Positions 21,127-32,539 of a stretch of DNA of 64,000 nt are shown here, piece after piece. Under the pieces are notes generated by a model, which worked only from the letters and a program-made list of their open reading frames with translations, was not told where the DNA came from and did no database searches. The translations under genes were made by a program, and so were the position numbers. How positions within the stretch are numbered: the first letter of the stretch is position 1; every line of letters starts with the position of its first letter. Location of the stretch: positions 18,408,501-18,472,500 of the forward strand of contig CM057469.1 of the NCBI GenBank assembly GCA_030035585.1. Reading direction: 5' to 3'. This DNA comes from Dugong dugon (taxonomy: Eukaryota > Chordata > Mammalia > Sirenia > Dugongidae).

Positions 21127-24100
21127 ATGAGAGCAACAAACTCACATCTATCAATAGTTACACTGAATGTAAATGGACTCAATGCACCCATAAAGAGATG
21201 GAGAGTGACAGAATGGATAAGAAAACAGGATCCATCAATATGCTGTCTACAGGAGACACACCTTAGAAACAAAGATGTGAATTTATTAAAGTCAAAGGTT
21301 GGAAAAAAATATATCAAGCTAACAACTACCAAAAAAGAGCAGGAGTGGCAATTCTAATCTCAGATAAAATAGACTTTAAAACAAAACCTACCATAAAAGA
21401 CAAAGAAGGACACTATATAATCATTAAGGGGACGATACATCATGAAGACATAACCATAATAAACATCTACGCACCCAATGACAGGGCTCCAAAATACATA
21501 AAACAAACTCTAACAACACTGAAAAGAGAAATTGACAGTTCCACAATAATAGTAGGAGACTTCAACACACCACTCTCAGTAAAGGACAGAACAACTAAGA
21601 AGAAACTCAGCAAAGATACAGAAGACATAAAGGGCACAATCAGCCAACTGGACCTCATAGACATATACAGAACACTCCATCCAACCGCTGCAAAGTACAC
21701 GTTCTTTTCCAATGCACATGGAACGTTCTCCAGAATAGACCACATCTTAGGCCACAGAGCAATCCTCAACCAGATCCAAAACGTTGAGATAATTCAAAGT
21801 ATGTTCTCTGACCACAATGCCATCAAGGTAGAAATTAACAATAGAAAGAGCAAGGAAAAAAAATCAACTACATGGAAACTGAATAATACCCTGCTTACAC
21901 ATCACTGGCTAATAGAAGAAATCAGAGATGGAATCCAAAAAATCCTAGAATCAAATGAAAATGAAAACACATCATATGAAAACCTTTAGGACACAGCAAA
22001 GGCAGTCCTCAGAGGACAATTTATAGCAATAGATGCCCATAGCAAAAAAGAAGAAAGGGACAAAATCAAAACATTAACTACTGAACTCAAACAAATAGAA
22101 AGAGAACAGCAAAAAAAAGCCCACAACCACTGGAAGAAAGGAAACAGTAAAGATCAGAGGAGAAATAAATGAAATAGAGAACAGAAAAACAATAAAAAGA
22201 ATCAACAAAACCAAAAGTTGGTTCTTTGAAAGAATCAACAAAATCGACAACCACTAGCCAGACTGACAAAAGAAAAACAGGAGAGGACATAAATAACCCA
22301 AATAAGAAATGAAATGGGGGACATTACAACAGACCCAACTGAAATAAAAAGGATCATAACAGAATATTATGAAAAACTATACTCCAACAAATTTGAAAAC
22401 CTAGAGGAAATGGATAAATATCTAGAAACACACGGCCTATCCAAACTACAACAAAGTGATGTTGAAAATCTGAACAGACCCATAACAAGAGAAGACATTG
22501 AAAAGGTAATCAAAAAAACTCCCAACCAAAAAAAGCCCTGGCCCAGATGGCTTCACTGGAGAATTCTACAAAACATTTACAGAAGAGCTTGTACCAGTAC
22601 TACTCAAACTATTTCAGAGCATAGAAGAGGAAGCAACACTTCCAAATTCATTCTATGAAGCCAGCATAATGCTGATACCAAAACCAGGAAAAGATGTCAC
22701 AAAAAAAGAAAATTACACACCAATATCTCTCATGAATATAGATGCAAAAATTCTCAACAAAATTCTAGCCAACAGACTTCAGCATCCTATCAAAAAAATA
22801 ATACACCACGACCAAGTAGGATTCATACCAGGTATGCAAGGATAGTTCAACATTAGAAAATCAATCAACATAATCCACCACATAAATAAAAGGAAAGAAA
22901 AGAATCACATGATCATCTCAACGGACACAGAAAAGGCATTTGACAAAGTCCAACACCCATTCCTGATAAAAAACTCTTAATAAAATAGGTATAGAAGGGA
23001 AATTTCTCAACATAATAAAGGGCATCTATGCAAAACCAACGGCCAACATCATTCTTAATGGAGAGAGGCTGAAAACATTCCCCTTGAAAACAGGAACAAG
23101 ACAACGATGCCCTTTATCACCACTCCTATTTAACATTGTGCTGGGAGTTCTAGCTAGAGCAATAAGGCAAGAAAAAGAAATAAAGGGCATCCAAATTGGT
23201 AATGAAGAAGTTAAACTGTCCCTGTTTGCAGATGATATGATACTATACCAAGAAAACCCTAAAGACTCCACGAGAAATCTACTGGAACTAATAGAAAGAT
23301 TCAGCAGAGTAGCAGGATACAAGATAAACATTCAAAAATCAGTTGGATTCCTATACACCAATAAGGAGAACGATGAAAAGGAAATCAGGAAAACAGTACC
23401 ATCTTCAATAGTCCCTAAAAAGATAAAATACTTAGGAATAAATCTGACCAAGGATGTAAAAGACCTATACAAAGAAAACTACAAAACACTACTGCATGAA
23501 TCCCAAAGGGATCTACATAAATGGAAAAACATACCATGCTCATGGATAGGCAGACTCAACATTGTGAAAATGACAATTCTACCCAAAGCAATTTACAAAT
23601 ACCGTGCAATCCCGATCCAAATACCAACAACATTCTTCAAGGAGATGGAAAAACTAATCATTAACTTTATATGGAAAGGGAAGAAGCCCCAAATAAATAA
23701 AGCACTACTGAAGAAGAAAGAAGAAGAAAGTTGGAGGACTCACACTACCTGACTTGAGAACCTACTATACAGCTACAGTAGTCAAACAGCCTGGCACTGG
23801 TACAACGACAGATCCATTGACCAATGGAACAGAATTGAGAACCCAGATGTAAATCCATCCACCTACGGTCACCTGATCTTCAACAAGGGCCCAAAGTCCA
23901 TCAAATGGGGAAAATACAGCCTTTTTAACAAATGGTGCTGGCAAAACTGGATATCTATCTGCAAAAAAATGACACAGACCCATACCTCACACCGTATACA
24001 AAAACTACTTCAAAATGGATCAAAGACCTGAATATAAAGCCTAAAACTATAAAGTTCATAGAAGAAAAAATAGGACCAACACTTCAGGCCTTAATACATG

Positions 24101-24953
24101 GCATTAACAGGACACAAACCAGAACCATCAATGCACAAAACCCAACAAATAAGCTAGATAACTGGGATCTTCTAAAAATCAAACACCTATGCTCTCCAAA
24201 AGACTTTACCAAAAGAGTAAAAAGAGAACCTACAGACTGGGAAAAAATTTTTGGACAGTACAAGTCAGACAAAGGTCTAATCTCCATAATCTATGAGAAA
24301 ATCCAACACCTCTACAACAAAAAGACAAATAATCCTATTAAAAAATGGGCAAAGGAAATGAACAGACACTTCACCAAAGAAGACATTCAAATGGCCAGCA
24401 GACACATGAGGAAATGATCATGATCACTAGCCATTAGAGAAATGCAAATTAAAACCACAGTGAGATACCATCTCACCCCGGCATTACTGGCACAAATCAA
24501 AAACACTGGAAATAACAAATGTTGGAGGGGCTGCGGGGAGATTGGAACACTTATGCACTGCTGGTGGGAATGCAAAATGATACAACCATTTTGGAAAATG
24601 ATATGGCGCTTCCTCAGAAAGCTAGAAATAGACATACCATTTGATCCAGCAATCCCACTCCAAGGAATATATCCTAGAGAAGTAAGAGTCATCACTCGAA
24701 TAGACACATGCACACTATGTTCATGGCAGCATTGTTCACAATAGCAAAACGATGGAAACAACCTAGATGCCCATCAACACATGAATGGATAAACAAACTA
24801 TGGTACATACACACAATGGAGTACTATGCAAGGAGAAAGAACAACAATGAATCTGTGAAGCATCTGATAACATGGATGAAACTGGAGGGCATTATGCTGA
24901 GTGAAATAAGTCAATCACAAAAGGACAAATATTGTATGAGACCTCTATTGTAA
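21127..24953 (+). pseudogene. L1 ORF2p gene, multiple frameshifts and stops
   Basis: ORF2p carries the endonuclease that nicks target DNA and the reverse transcriptase for target-primed synthesis. Domains in order: endonuclease (LSIVTLNVNGLNAPIKRWRV, ICCLQETHL, IINIYAPND, IIVGDFNTPLS, and SDHNAIKVEI near its end), a linker, the reverse transcriptase with the catalytic FADD at 23225-23236, and a C-terminal Cys/His cluster ([18 protein letters not shown] at about 24522-24575). Total about 1,275 codons, the usual length. Lesions by frame comparison: frame change at about 21350; TAG at 21987; frame changes at about 22113 (A-run), 22530, 22980, 23750 and 23930; TAG at 22843; TGA at 24415; frame change at about 24710. 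The upstream frame is open back to an ATG at 20896, giving a possible lysine-rich extension. The product is certainly non-functional. Confidence 0.93.
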
Positions 24954-25005
24954 AAACCCATGAAAAAGTTCACACGCAAAATGTAACAATCTTTGTTGGT
25001 TACCA

Positions 25006-25026
25006 GGGATGGGAGGGGTGGGGGGA
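25006..25026 (+). promoter_or_regulatory. G-quadruplex-forming tract in L1 3' UTR
   Basis: Four G-runs separated by loops of 1-2 nt (ggg-at-ggg-a-gggg-t-gggggg), 53 nt after the ORF2 stop. 3' UTR G-quadruplexes are a recurrent property of mammalian L1 and have been linked to retrotransposition efficiency. Confidence 0.8.
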
Positions 25027-25769
25027 AAATACTAAATAGACAATAGATAAGTGGTATCTTGGGTGAAGGGTGAGACAGTACACAATACAGGGGAAACTAG
25101 CACAACCTGTACAAGGAAAGGTCATGGAAGCCCCATAGACACATCCAAACTCCCTGAGGGACTTAATTGCTGGGCGGAGGGCTGTGGGGACCATGGTCTC
25201 GGGGAACATCTAGCTCAACTGGCATGACACAGCTTATAAAGACAATGCTCTACATTCTACCTTGGTGAGTAGTGTCTGGGGTCTTAAAAGCCTGTGAGCG
25301 GCCATCTAAGATACTCCACTGGTCTCATCCCTTCGGAAGCAAGGGAGAATGAAGAGAATAGGATACAAGGAAAAGATTAGTCTGAAGGACTCACTGTCCA
25401 CAGCTACCAAGGCCTCCACCGGACTGAGTCCAGTACAGCTAGATGGTGCCCGGCTACCACCACTGACTGCTCTGACCCGGATCACAACAGAGGGTTCTGG
25501 ACAGAGCTGGAGAAGGATGTAGAGCATAATTCTAACTCACACAAAAAAAACCCCACCAGATTTACTGGCCTAAAGGAGACTGGAGAAACCTCGAGAGCAT
25601 GGCCCCCAGACACACTTTTAGCTCAGTGGTGAAGTTACCTCCAAGGTTCACTGTTCAGCCTGGGAGTGGACAGCCCCGTAAAACCAAATGAGACTAACGA
25701 GGTACAGGAGTCCAGTGACAAGGGCCAGAAGGTAGAAGGGGACAAGGGAGCTGGTGACAAGGAACCCAA

Positions 25770-25892
25770 GGTTGAGTAAGGATATTGCTGTTGTGTTGTG
25801 AGATTGTTAACGATTGTCATAGGGCAACATTTGTAGTAACTGTTAAATGAGAAACTATTTTGTTCTGTAAGTCTTCATCTTAAGTGAGAATA
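25770..25892 (+). repeat. L1 3' terminal unit, copy A
   Basis: Contains ttgtgagattgttaacgatt, actgttaaatgagaaactat and tgttctgtaagtcttcatct. Matches the terminal unit 228 bp downstream. Confidence 0.85.
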
Positions 25893-25997
25893 ACAGCACA
25901 ATTGGAAGAGCATATTCAATGTCACTGAACTGTGCATATACAAATTTTTGAAACGGTGTATCTTTGGCTATGTGTAGTTTCACCCAAAAAAAACAAG

Positions 25998-26120
25998 GGT
26001 TGAGAAGTTAGAGGGTTAATATGTTGTGGGATTGTTAACCAATGTCATAAAACAATATGTGTACTACTGTTTCATGAGAAACTATTTGTTCTGTAAGCCT
26101 TCACCTTAAGTACAATAAAA
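25998..26120 (+). repeat. L1 3' terminal unit, copy C
   Basis: Contains ttgtgggattgttaaccaat, tttcatgagaaactatttgt and tctgtaagccttcacctta, ending at the polyadenylation region. Confidence 0.85.
26114..26119 (+). promoter_or_regulatory. L1 polyadenylation signal
   Basis: AATAAA eight bases before the A-tail that begins at 26127. Confidence 0.8.
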
Positions 26121-26143
26121 TATATTAAAAAAAAAAAAAAAAA

Positions 26144-26340
26144 CTCATTGCCATCGAGTCAATCTCGACTCATAGCGACCCTGCAGGACAGAGTAGAACT
26201 GCTCTGTAGGGTTTCCAAGGCTGTAAATCTTTACAGGGAAGCTGACTGCCACATCTTTCTTCTGTGGAGCAGCTAGTGGGTTCACACCACTTATCTTTCA
26301 GTTAACAGCCAAGCACTTAACCCGTGTCACCAAGGTTCTT
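26144..26340 (-). mobile_element. AfroSINE, long form, antisense (host of the L1 insertion)
   Basis: The antisense tail starts ctcattgccatcgagtcaat and ctcgactcatagcgaccctg, and the head ends tcagttaacagccaagcact. Its outermost A-rich end is duplicated at 17712-17736, so the L1 landed at the 3' A-tail of this SINE. Confidence 0.88.
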
Positions 26341-26600
26341 TTCCACAAAGGCCTCCTTATTTTTCCATCCTTTTCTCCAACCCCTTCAGTTTCTCATCAA
26401 AACGGCCTATGACTCCTGGGATATTCTGTAGCAAGGTTGCCCTCTCGTGAGAATGAAATACTGCTAGCCTGATGGGCTGCCACTTGCTCTGTAAAAAGCA
26501 TGCCTGAAATAAGGGAATGACCTCTTTAGAAATGAGAGTGAAGGGAAATGACTCCTCAGAGTGAGGTGTCTGCAAAGCGGATAGGGAAAAAAAAAAAAAA
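26341..26600. other. Short single-copy spacer
   Basis: No feature recognised; ends in an A-run of about 14. Confidence 0.4.
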
Positions 26601-26758
26601 CCCAAACCCATTGCTGTCAAGTTGATTCCAACTCATAGCGACCCTACAGGACAGGGTACAACTGCCCCATAGGGTTTCCAAGGAGCACCTGGTGGATTCA
26701 AACTGCTGACCTTTTGGTTAGCAGCCGTAGCTCTTAACCACTAAGTCACCAGGGTTTC
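26601..26758 (-). mobile_element. AfroSINE, short form, antisense (tandem copy 1)
   Basis: Complete short form from cccattgctgtcaagttgat to ttaaccactaagtcaccagg followed by gtttcc. It joins the next copy directly, without spacer. Confidence 0.92.
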
Positions 26759-26916
26759 CAAACCAAACCCACTGCCATCGAGTTGATTCCGACTCACAGC
26801 GACCCTATAGGACAGAGTAGAACTGCCCCATAGGGTTTCCAAGGAGTGCCTGGTGGATTCAAACTGCTGACCTTTTGGCTAGCAGCCATAGCTCTTAACC
26901 ACTACACCCCCAGGGT
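26759..26916 (-). mobile_element. AfroSINE, short form, antisense (tandem copy 2)
   Basis: Complete short form from aaaccaaacccactgccatc to actacacccccagggt, head-to-tail with the preceding copy. The two differ at only a scattering of positions. Confidence 0.92.
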
Positions 26917-27754
26917 ATGATATGCAAAGGGGACGGGGCAGGGGGCATAGATACTCGGCCTCCCTCTCTTTCTCCAGACAATGACCTCCTCTGCTTTAGT
27001 TTGCTGCCAGGAACCACAGAAAGGTGGTTTATGCTAACTCCCCAATGCTCTGACTTCTGGGAGTCGTTGGAGAGGGGGGTCTTCATGTCAGAGAAAATTA
27101 GCCTCATGATGGAGGGGGAAGGTTGAAACGCAGAAATCTGTTTGGCTCATAGGTTTCTGATAATCCCAAATCATGAGAAAGGATTTTTAAGAATTCTAGG
27201 CTGGTATCCTCCCACCCCCCACCCACATCCCAACACACACACCCAAGGAAAGTTCAAAGGTATAGGTGACTCCACAGGTCAAAGGGCAAGTGGTTCAGGG
27301 ATGTTCAACCCAGTTGGTTCTCACTTACATTTTACAAAAATCAACCTAACAGATGATTTAAGCCACTATTAAAGGCAGGGGCCACTGGTGTTGAGCCAGA
27401 CTGATTAAAATACCAGCCTAGTGAGGTATCTTAGGAATTCACATCCAGTGGTTTCCATCTTGGAGCCAGCAGAGAGAGAATGAACTGGGAAAGAGAGGGC
27501 TTATTTGTTTGCAACATTTATGTGCTCCAGCAATAGAAGAGAATTCTCTGATTTCTCAAAATTCTTTGAGAATTTGATTTCTTCTCGAACTCTCAAGGCA
27601 ACCAAAACAAGTTATTATTTAAGAAATGAAGCCTACCAGGCATCACTGCCCAAACTAAATAGTGAAGAAGTACTATCCTAATGATTAAACTGAAAACAGA
27701 ATAAATCACTTTCATCATCTTGATGACCACTTTTTCCTTTGTTCTTTTACACCA
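26917..27754. other. Single-copy sequence
   Basis: No gene recognised. A C-rich/CA run lies at 27208-27244. Confidence 0.4.
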
Positions 27755-28178
27755 TGTTATGGTTTCATTTGTGTCCCCACCAAAATACGTGTTGGAATCC
27801 TAAACCCTATACCTGTGGATGTAATCCCATTTGGGAATAGGGCTTTCTTTGTTTTGTTAATGAGACAATATCAGTGTAGGGTACACCTTAAATCAACTCA
27901 CTTTTGAGAAATAAAAAGAGCAGATTAGATACAGAGAAGCAAGCAGAAATGGGGGAGTGAGAGATGCTACATGGTGATCTCCAAGAAAACCATGAGAAGA
28001 ACACTAGAGAAGTTGGGACAAGGATTTTTCCCCAGAGCAGGCAGAAAAGGCCTTTCCCTAGAGCCGGTGCTCTGACTTTGGACTTCTAGCCTCCTAAACT
28101 GTGGGAAAATAAATTTGTGTTCTTCAAAACCAGCCATTTGTGTTATTTCTGTTACAGCAGCGCTAAGAACTAAGATAT
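27755..28178 (+). mobile_element. MaLR-type solo LTR
   Basis: Starts tgttatggtttcatttgtgt with the block aatcccatttgggaatagg, contains the polyadenylation block gggaaaataaatttgtgttc (AATAAA) and ends tttctgttacagcagcgcta and agaactaagata. It is the same LTR family as 62563-62979 and, antisense, 15257-15730. No internal region is attached. Confidence 0.82.
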
Positions 28179-29724
28179 ACTACTAATCAGGTAGTGTGAA
28201 TATCTAGTATTTAACAAAATTTATTTTATTACAGAATGCTCAAAATGGTAATGTTCTAGGTGAATTCTCAGATAATTCCACCCACCCAAGGTCCAAAGTT
28301 TCATTGCTTCCAGCCTTACATCTTTGGAACAAAAACAGCCACTTCACCATCTTATGAAGGATGACACATTGTTGGGCCCAAGTCCCTGAGTGACTTTATT
28401 TCTAGATAAATCTAGAAAAAACTAAAGCTAAGGATTAGTGATTGGCTTTCTTCTTATAGTGCCAATAACTGAAGAAGCCTGCAAGATCTTAATGCATTTA
28501 TGAGGAAATGCAATCAAGTGTTTTAAGTCAAGATCCTCACAACTCTCTGCCCACTCATTTGCCTTTCACTCAGAAAACCAGACAGAAAAAAAGGTTTTGG
28601 ATTTAAAGTCTTTTCTTCCTACGGTTGATTTTATTTCCATTGTAAATCCCAGCTACAAATTTTCCATCATTTTAAACACTCCCTTAGAAGAACTTATGGT
28701 CATATTCTACTTAACCTGATCCTTTCTTCCTCTGAGCTTATTTATCCTTTGTTATACAGAAACAAGAAAAGCAATGTCTGCTTACTGCACACTTGATCTA
28801 TACACTAGTGAACAGGCCATTTGTTCACTCAGCTGTTACAGACTTAAGGAAAGCACAAGCCCAAAACTTTATCTAGAAAAATCTATTCCCATCAATCAAA
28901 ATCAAGGATGCTTACCCTGGGGTCCAAGAGAAGGGCTGGAAGGGTGTACAAACTCCCTGAGTGAGCAGGTCTATCGTTTGCCTGATATGCAAGTGCTGGG
29001 GCTCTTCCATTTGCCCCTCCAGCTCCACTCCCCACTCTGCTCCATGCTCTGATGCAAGCTGCATCGATAGATTTCATCTGGCTTTCAGAACGGGCTCAGC
29101 TAGTGGGGAGCTCAGAAGGAGATGGGAGGGGAGGAGGAGAGTCAGATCAGGACATTTGTTTCCAAGTTCCCTCCCTATGGGCCACTGAAGGCTGGCTGTG
29201 TCTCATCTGATGATCCCTGCTCTTGTCAGCGGTCCTCCCTCTCTGGGTTGTGGTAATAGTGCCTCTCTTTGGCCCTCAGGCCTAGGGGCGGCAAGCACAG
29301 TGCAGTTCCTAGGTCAGGGACTGTCCCTCATGGTTTCCCTGCACCTGCCCCAGCTCTGTGATCAGTACCATTCTAAACTTTAGTATACAGAGTGCACCAT
29401 CTGTTTTCTACCAGGATCTCAAGAATGCTCAAGGGCTGGGTGATCCTAAAGAGTTAAGAACTTTTATACGTCCAAGGAACCTGTACAAATTAGAAGGAAA
29501 CTGAATATTAATAAAAAATAGAAAGTGATTCTTAAGGTAACTGAGCAGAAAACTCAAAAGACATTTACTCTGTGGTTCCTTTCCCTTTGGTTGACGCAGT
29601 CCCTCTTACCCCAGTGCCTTTAAATGAACCACAGGCACTAGGTTCTCCTGCCTGAGCATCAGTGCTGCTTTGTCCCCCTCTCACTTGGTCATGAGCTCAG
29701 GCCAAGGAGGAACGGCCAGTCACT
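28179..29724. other. Single-copy sequence
   Basis: No gene or clear repeat recognised. The copy at 29617-29686 is one half of a diverged direct duplication with 30336-30403. Frames of up to 92 codons in 28774-29383 look random. Confidence 0.4.
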
Positions 29725-29865
29725 AGCAGTTTCCTCATCTCTCAGCTATGAAACTGCTACAAGAACGGTACCCACCTCAGAGGGTGCTGGGGGATTGGAT
29801 GAGGTAATGCAGGTCACGTACTCAGTGTCTTGCACAGTGCGCACCAGTGAGCAGGTTCACTGTGG
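29725..29865 (+). repeat. MIR SINE fragment
   Basis: agcagtttcctcatctctca, acggtacccacctcagaggg and gattggatgaggtaatgcag followed by gcacagtgcgc match the MIR 3' half. Confidence 0.7.
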
Positions 29866-30066
29866 CTGGTGTTAGTTCAGTCCCTGTCCTTCTGCTCTGC
29901 CCCATGCGGCTGCCCTTTGCTTGTCTGGCTCCCCCTTGATTTGGACTTGATTTGCTGGATTTGATATAGGTGCCCTCTCTAGGACACAACCGTAGTTGTA
30001 ACTTCTGGTTACTGGCACCACGATCTCAGTCCAATAAGAAGCACCTGTGCTGGGTGCACATGCATG

Positions 30067-30069
<3 letters not shown>
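29866..30069. other. Short single-copy spacer
   Basis: No feature recognised. Confidence 0.35.

Positions 30070-30121
<52 letters not shown>
30070..30121 (+). repeat. (CA)n microsatellite
   Basis: About 26 uninterrupted CA units. Confidence 0.95.
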
Positions 30122-30123
<2 letters not shown>

Positions 30124-31149
30124 ATTGGTCACGGGGCCTGGACACCCTTTACTTCTGTCTGGCCCATGATCTCCTAAGGCATTAACCCATTCCTTACTGC
30201 TGTTAACATAACCCAACACTGTCTTTGATGGGTCAGTAGTAGCATCTTGGGACTCAGAAACCAGAACATTTTATGAATATGTATTTCAAGCTTTTGGGAG
30301 TCTATTTCCTAGTATTTGACTAGAATATAAATGAAGACTTTAAATGAACCCGTCACTAGGTGCTCCTGCCAGTACATCTGTGCTGCTTTTTCCCCTCGCC
30401 TTAGAGATACAGGAAATGATAGAAGTTTGAGCAAAGTCTAGAAAGGGTGGGGATGACGCTATTAAATGTGGATGAAGTCTGTGCATGTTTTTCAGAGAAG
30501 GAGAAGGTAATGGTTTTAAAAGCTCTGTGGCAAAGAAGCAATTAAAAAATCACTAATTGAGGAATGAATTAGGAAAGAAATCATTATAGGGAAGCCCTTA
30601 GACAACAAATCTCACAGCATAATATCCCCAAATGACAAATAGAAAGTGGGTAAAATGGATTAGTCTCTAAGGTGTTTATACACCATGAAATCCTGCTTTC
30701 ACCCACCTCCAGGTTCCTGTAACAGGGTTACACTGTACTCACAGCAGACAAAGCATTCTTATTTCCACTTCCTTTTACACCTTTTAATCACAACCCAGAT
30801 AGGCTGGTAGTGGTGGTCCCCAGAGGTAGTCAAATGGTAGCTACACCACTAGGAATAGGGAATATGCTGGACTCTCAGGTATTGGGGATGAGCTGATCTA
30901 GAGTAACTTCTGTAACTACTGACTGGAAAGTCCCAGGAAGTCTGCAAAGAACTGACCTGTGAACTTCCTGATGGGTCTCCAAAAAACTTCATGTCCATGA
31001 CTTTGTTTCTGTTACCCTTCCAAGCATTCTAGATCTCGGGTTCCCTTTCTAGCCAGGAAAAAAATAAAACACACATAGTATTTATGTATATCCATCGGAG
31101 AAACACGATACCATGTGAAAATCACAGACGTTTGCTGTCTGCCACTCTG
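30122..31149. other. Single-copy sequence
   Basis: No gene recognised; contains the second copy of a short diverged duplication (30336-30403). Confidence 0.4.
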
Positions 31150-31305
31150 CTGCATGAATCCTGACCCCACCACTTCTTAGCAATGAGATCTGGCAAGATG
31201 TCACTGGTTGCTTAACCTCTCCGATCTTCCGGTATCTCCTCTATGAAATAGGAATAAAAATCCTTAGCTGGGATGAGTGTGAGAATTGAATAAGGTAATA
31301 CATAT
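31150..31305 (+). repeat. MIR SINE fragment, diverged
   Basis: ccccaccacttcttagcaat, gtcactggttgcttaacctc and gagaattgaataaggtaata follow MIR order but are strongly mutated. Confidence 0.6.
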
Positions 31306-31306
31306 C

Positions 31307-31520
31307 AGGAGTCACTGGGTAGTCCAAACAGTTAACACACTTGGCTGCTAACCGAAAGATGGGAGGCTTGAGTCTACCCAGATGTGTCTTGGAAAAAAGT
31401 CCAGGCAATCTACTCCAAAACATCAGCCATTGAAAACCCTATGGAACACAGTTGACTCTGACACACATGGGGTAGCCATGAGTTGGAATGAACTCCACGG
31501 CAACTGAGTTGGTTTTTTTA
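31307..31520 (+). mobile_element. AfroSINE, long form
   Basis: Head ggagtcactgggtagtccaa, loop ttggctgctaaccgaaagat, core gtccaggcaatctactccaa and tail gtagccatgagttggaatga. Confidence 0.85.
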
Positions 31521-32539
31521 TGTTTTAAGAAGTTACTGTGAAATGTGACTTTAAAACATTTTGGAGACTTGCTTTCAAGAAGTGCTTTCTAAGGAAAAGC
31601 ATAATCATGTCCATGTTATAGTATTCTTTCTGTATGTCTTGAAGCCATTCCCTGATGCAGTTTGATCACATTTTGTCATAATTCACTCCATTCTCAATGG
31701 TATTCCAGAGGAATAAGGTATGTTCATGAAGTTTAGCAAAATTTTTCCACCATCACCAGTCAAAATCTCCTGCTTTCAAGAGACCTAAAATTAAGTTCCC
31801 GAGGCAACTGTGAAAACATATATCTGCACTGCATTTCCAATGAAAACACTGTTTCAGTCTAGAAAGAGTATACCACTTAGCCATTCTTGCAGCCAATATT
31901 TCAGGGACCATGGATGCAATTGGAAGATGGAGCATGGAGATCTCAGCCTCACTGAGGACTACAGGGTAGTGTCCCTGGGGAGGCTCAGCTCAGTTCTACT
32001 CAAGGCTTAAGCAGCTGGGGGTAACTGGAATGAATGATGGACACTAATTTCTTTTCCCTCCCCTGGGTCTCTCTCAACAAAGTACCACTGACTATTGCCT
32101 GCCGAGCACTCTGACTTGTCACTGCATGCTTACTGAACATATTATATTAGCTGATCTGATTGGTTACAAGATTGGGCACACTGAGCTGACTTTATGAGAA
32201 AACAGAACCAAAGAAGCAGTGCAGATTTTAGCATATCATCCCTAACTAATCTACACTTCTAAACTGGGTCCCCAAATAGTGTTTGAGAATTGATGGAAGA
32301 ATACTTCTTCCTTCACCTTGACAGTGAAGACAACTATCAGATGCTTCATGGTTTCAGTGAAGGGAGAGGCTCTTTGTTTCTATTCACTTTCTCTCTATGA
32401 CCCAGAACTGCAGTGTCTTCTCCAACTCTCCCAGGCTGAGTGAGATGCTTCCCCCAGTTCCCTAGCAAAAGGTCATCCTTGATCCTACCTCTGTAAGGGT
32501 TCTGACTGTGATATTTCTTTCTGGTAACTAATCTGTTTA
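31521..32539. other. Single-copy sequence
   Basis: No transposon or gene recognised. Confidence 0.4.

Larger units (their letters stand above)
24954..26126 (+). other. L1 3' UTR
   Basis: About 1.17 kb after the ORF2 stop. It includes a G-run tract immediately downstream, then sequence homologous to the 5'-truncated L1 3' UTR fragments elsewhere in the window (for example ggttctggacagagctggag). It closes with duplicated terminal units at 25770-25892 and 25998-26120. Confidence 0.88.
17737..26143 (+). mobile_element. Full-length L1 retrotransposon (afrotherian lineage), coding-dead
   Basis: A complete LINE-1 of about 8.4 kb. It has a 5' UTR with two tandem monomers, ORF1, a spacer of about 425 bp, ORF2 (endonuclease, reverse transcriptase, Cys-rich C terminus), a 3' UTR of about 1.17 kb with a G-run tract and an internally duplicated terminus, AATAAA at 26114-26119 and an A-tail at 26127-26143. 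It is bounded by the duplication (A)n-ctcattgcc. It is longer than the 6 kb human L1. Both ORFs carry frameshifts or stops, so it cannot retrotranspose itself, but structural completeness and the almost intact duplication indicate a comparatively recent insertion relative to the MIR, L2 and HAL1 around it. Confidence 0.95.

Noticed and set aside
29872-30219. Antisense 115-codon frame with a long Cys-Val repeat
   Set aside because: Produced by translating the (CA)n microsatellite.
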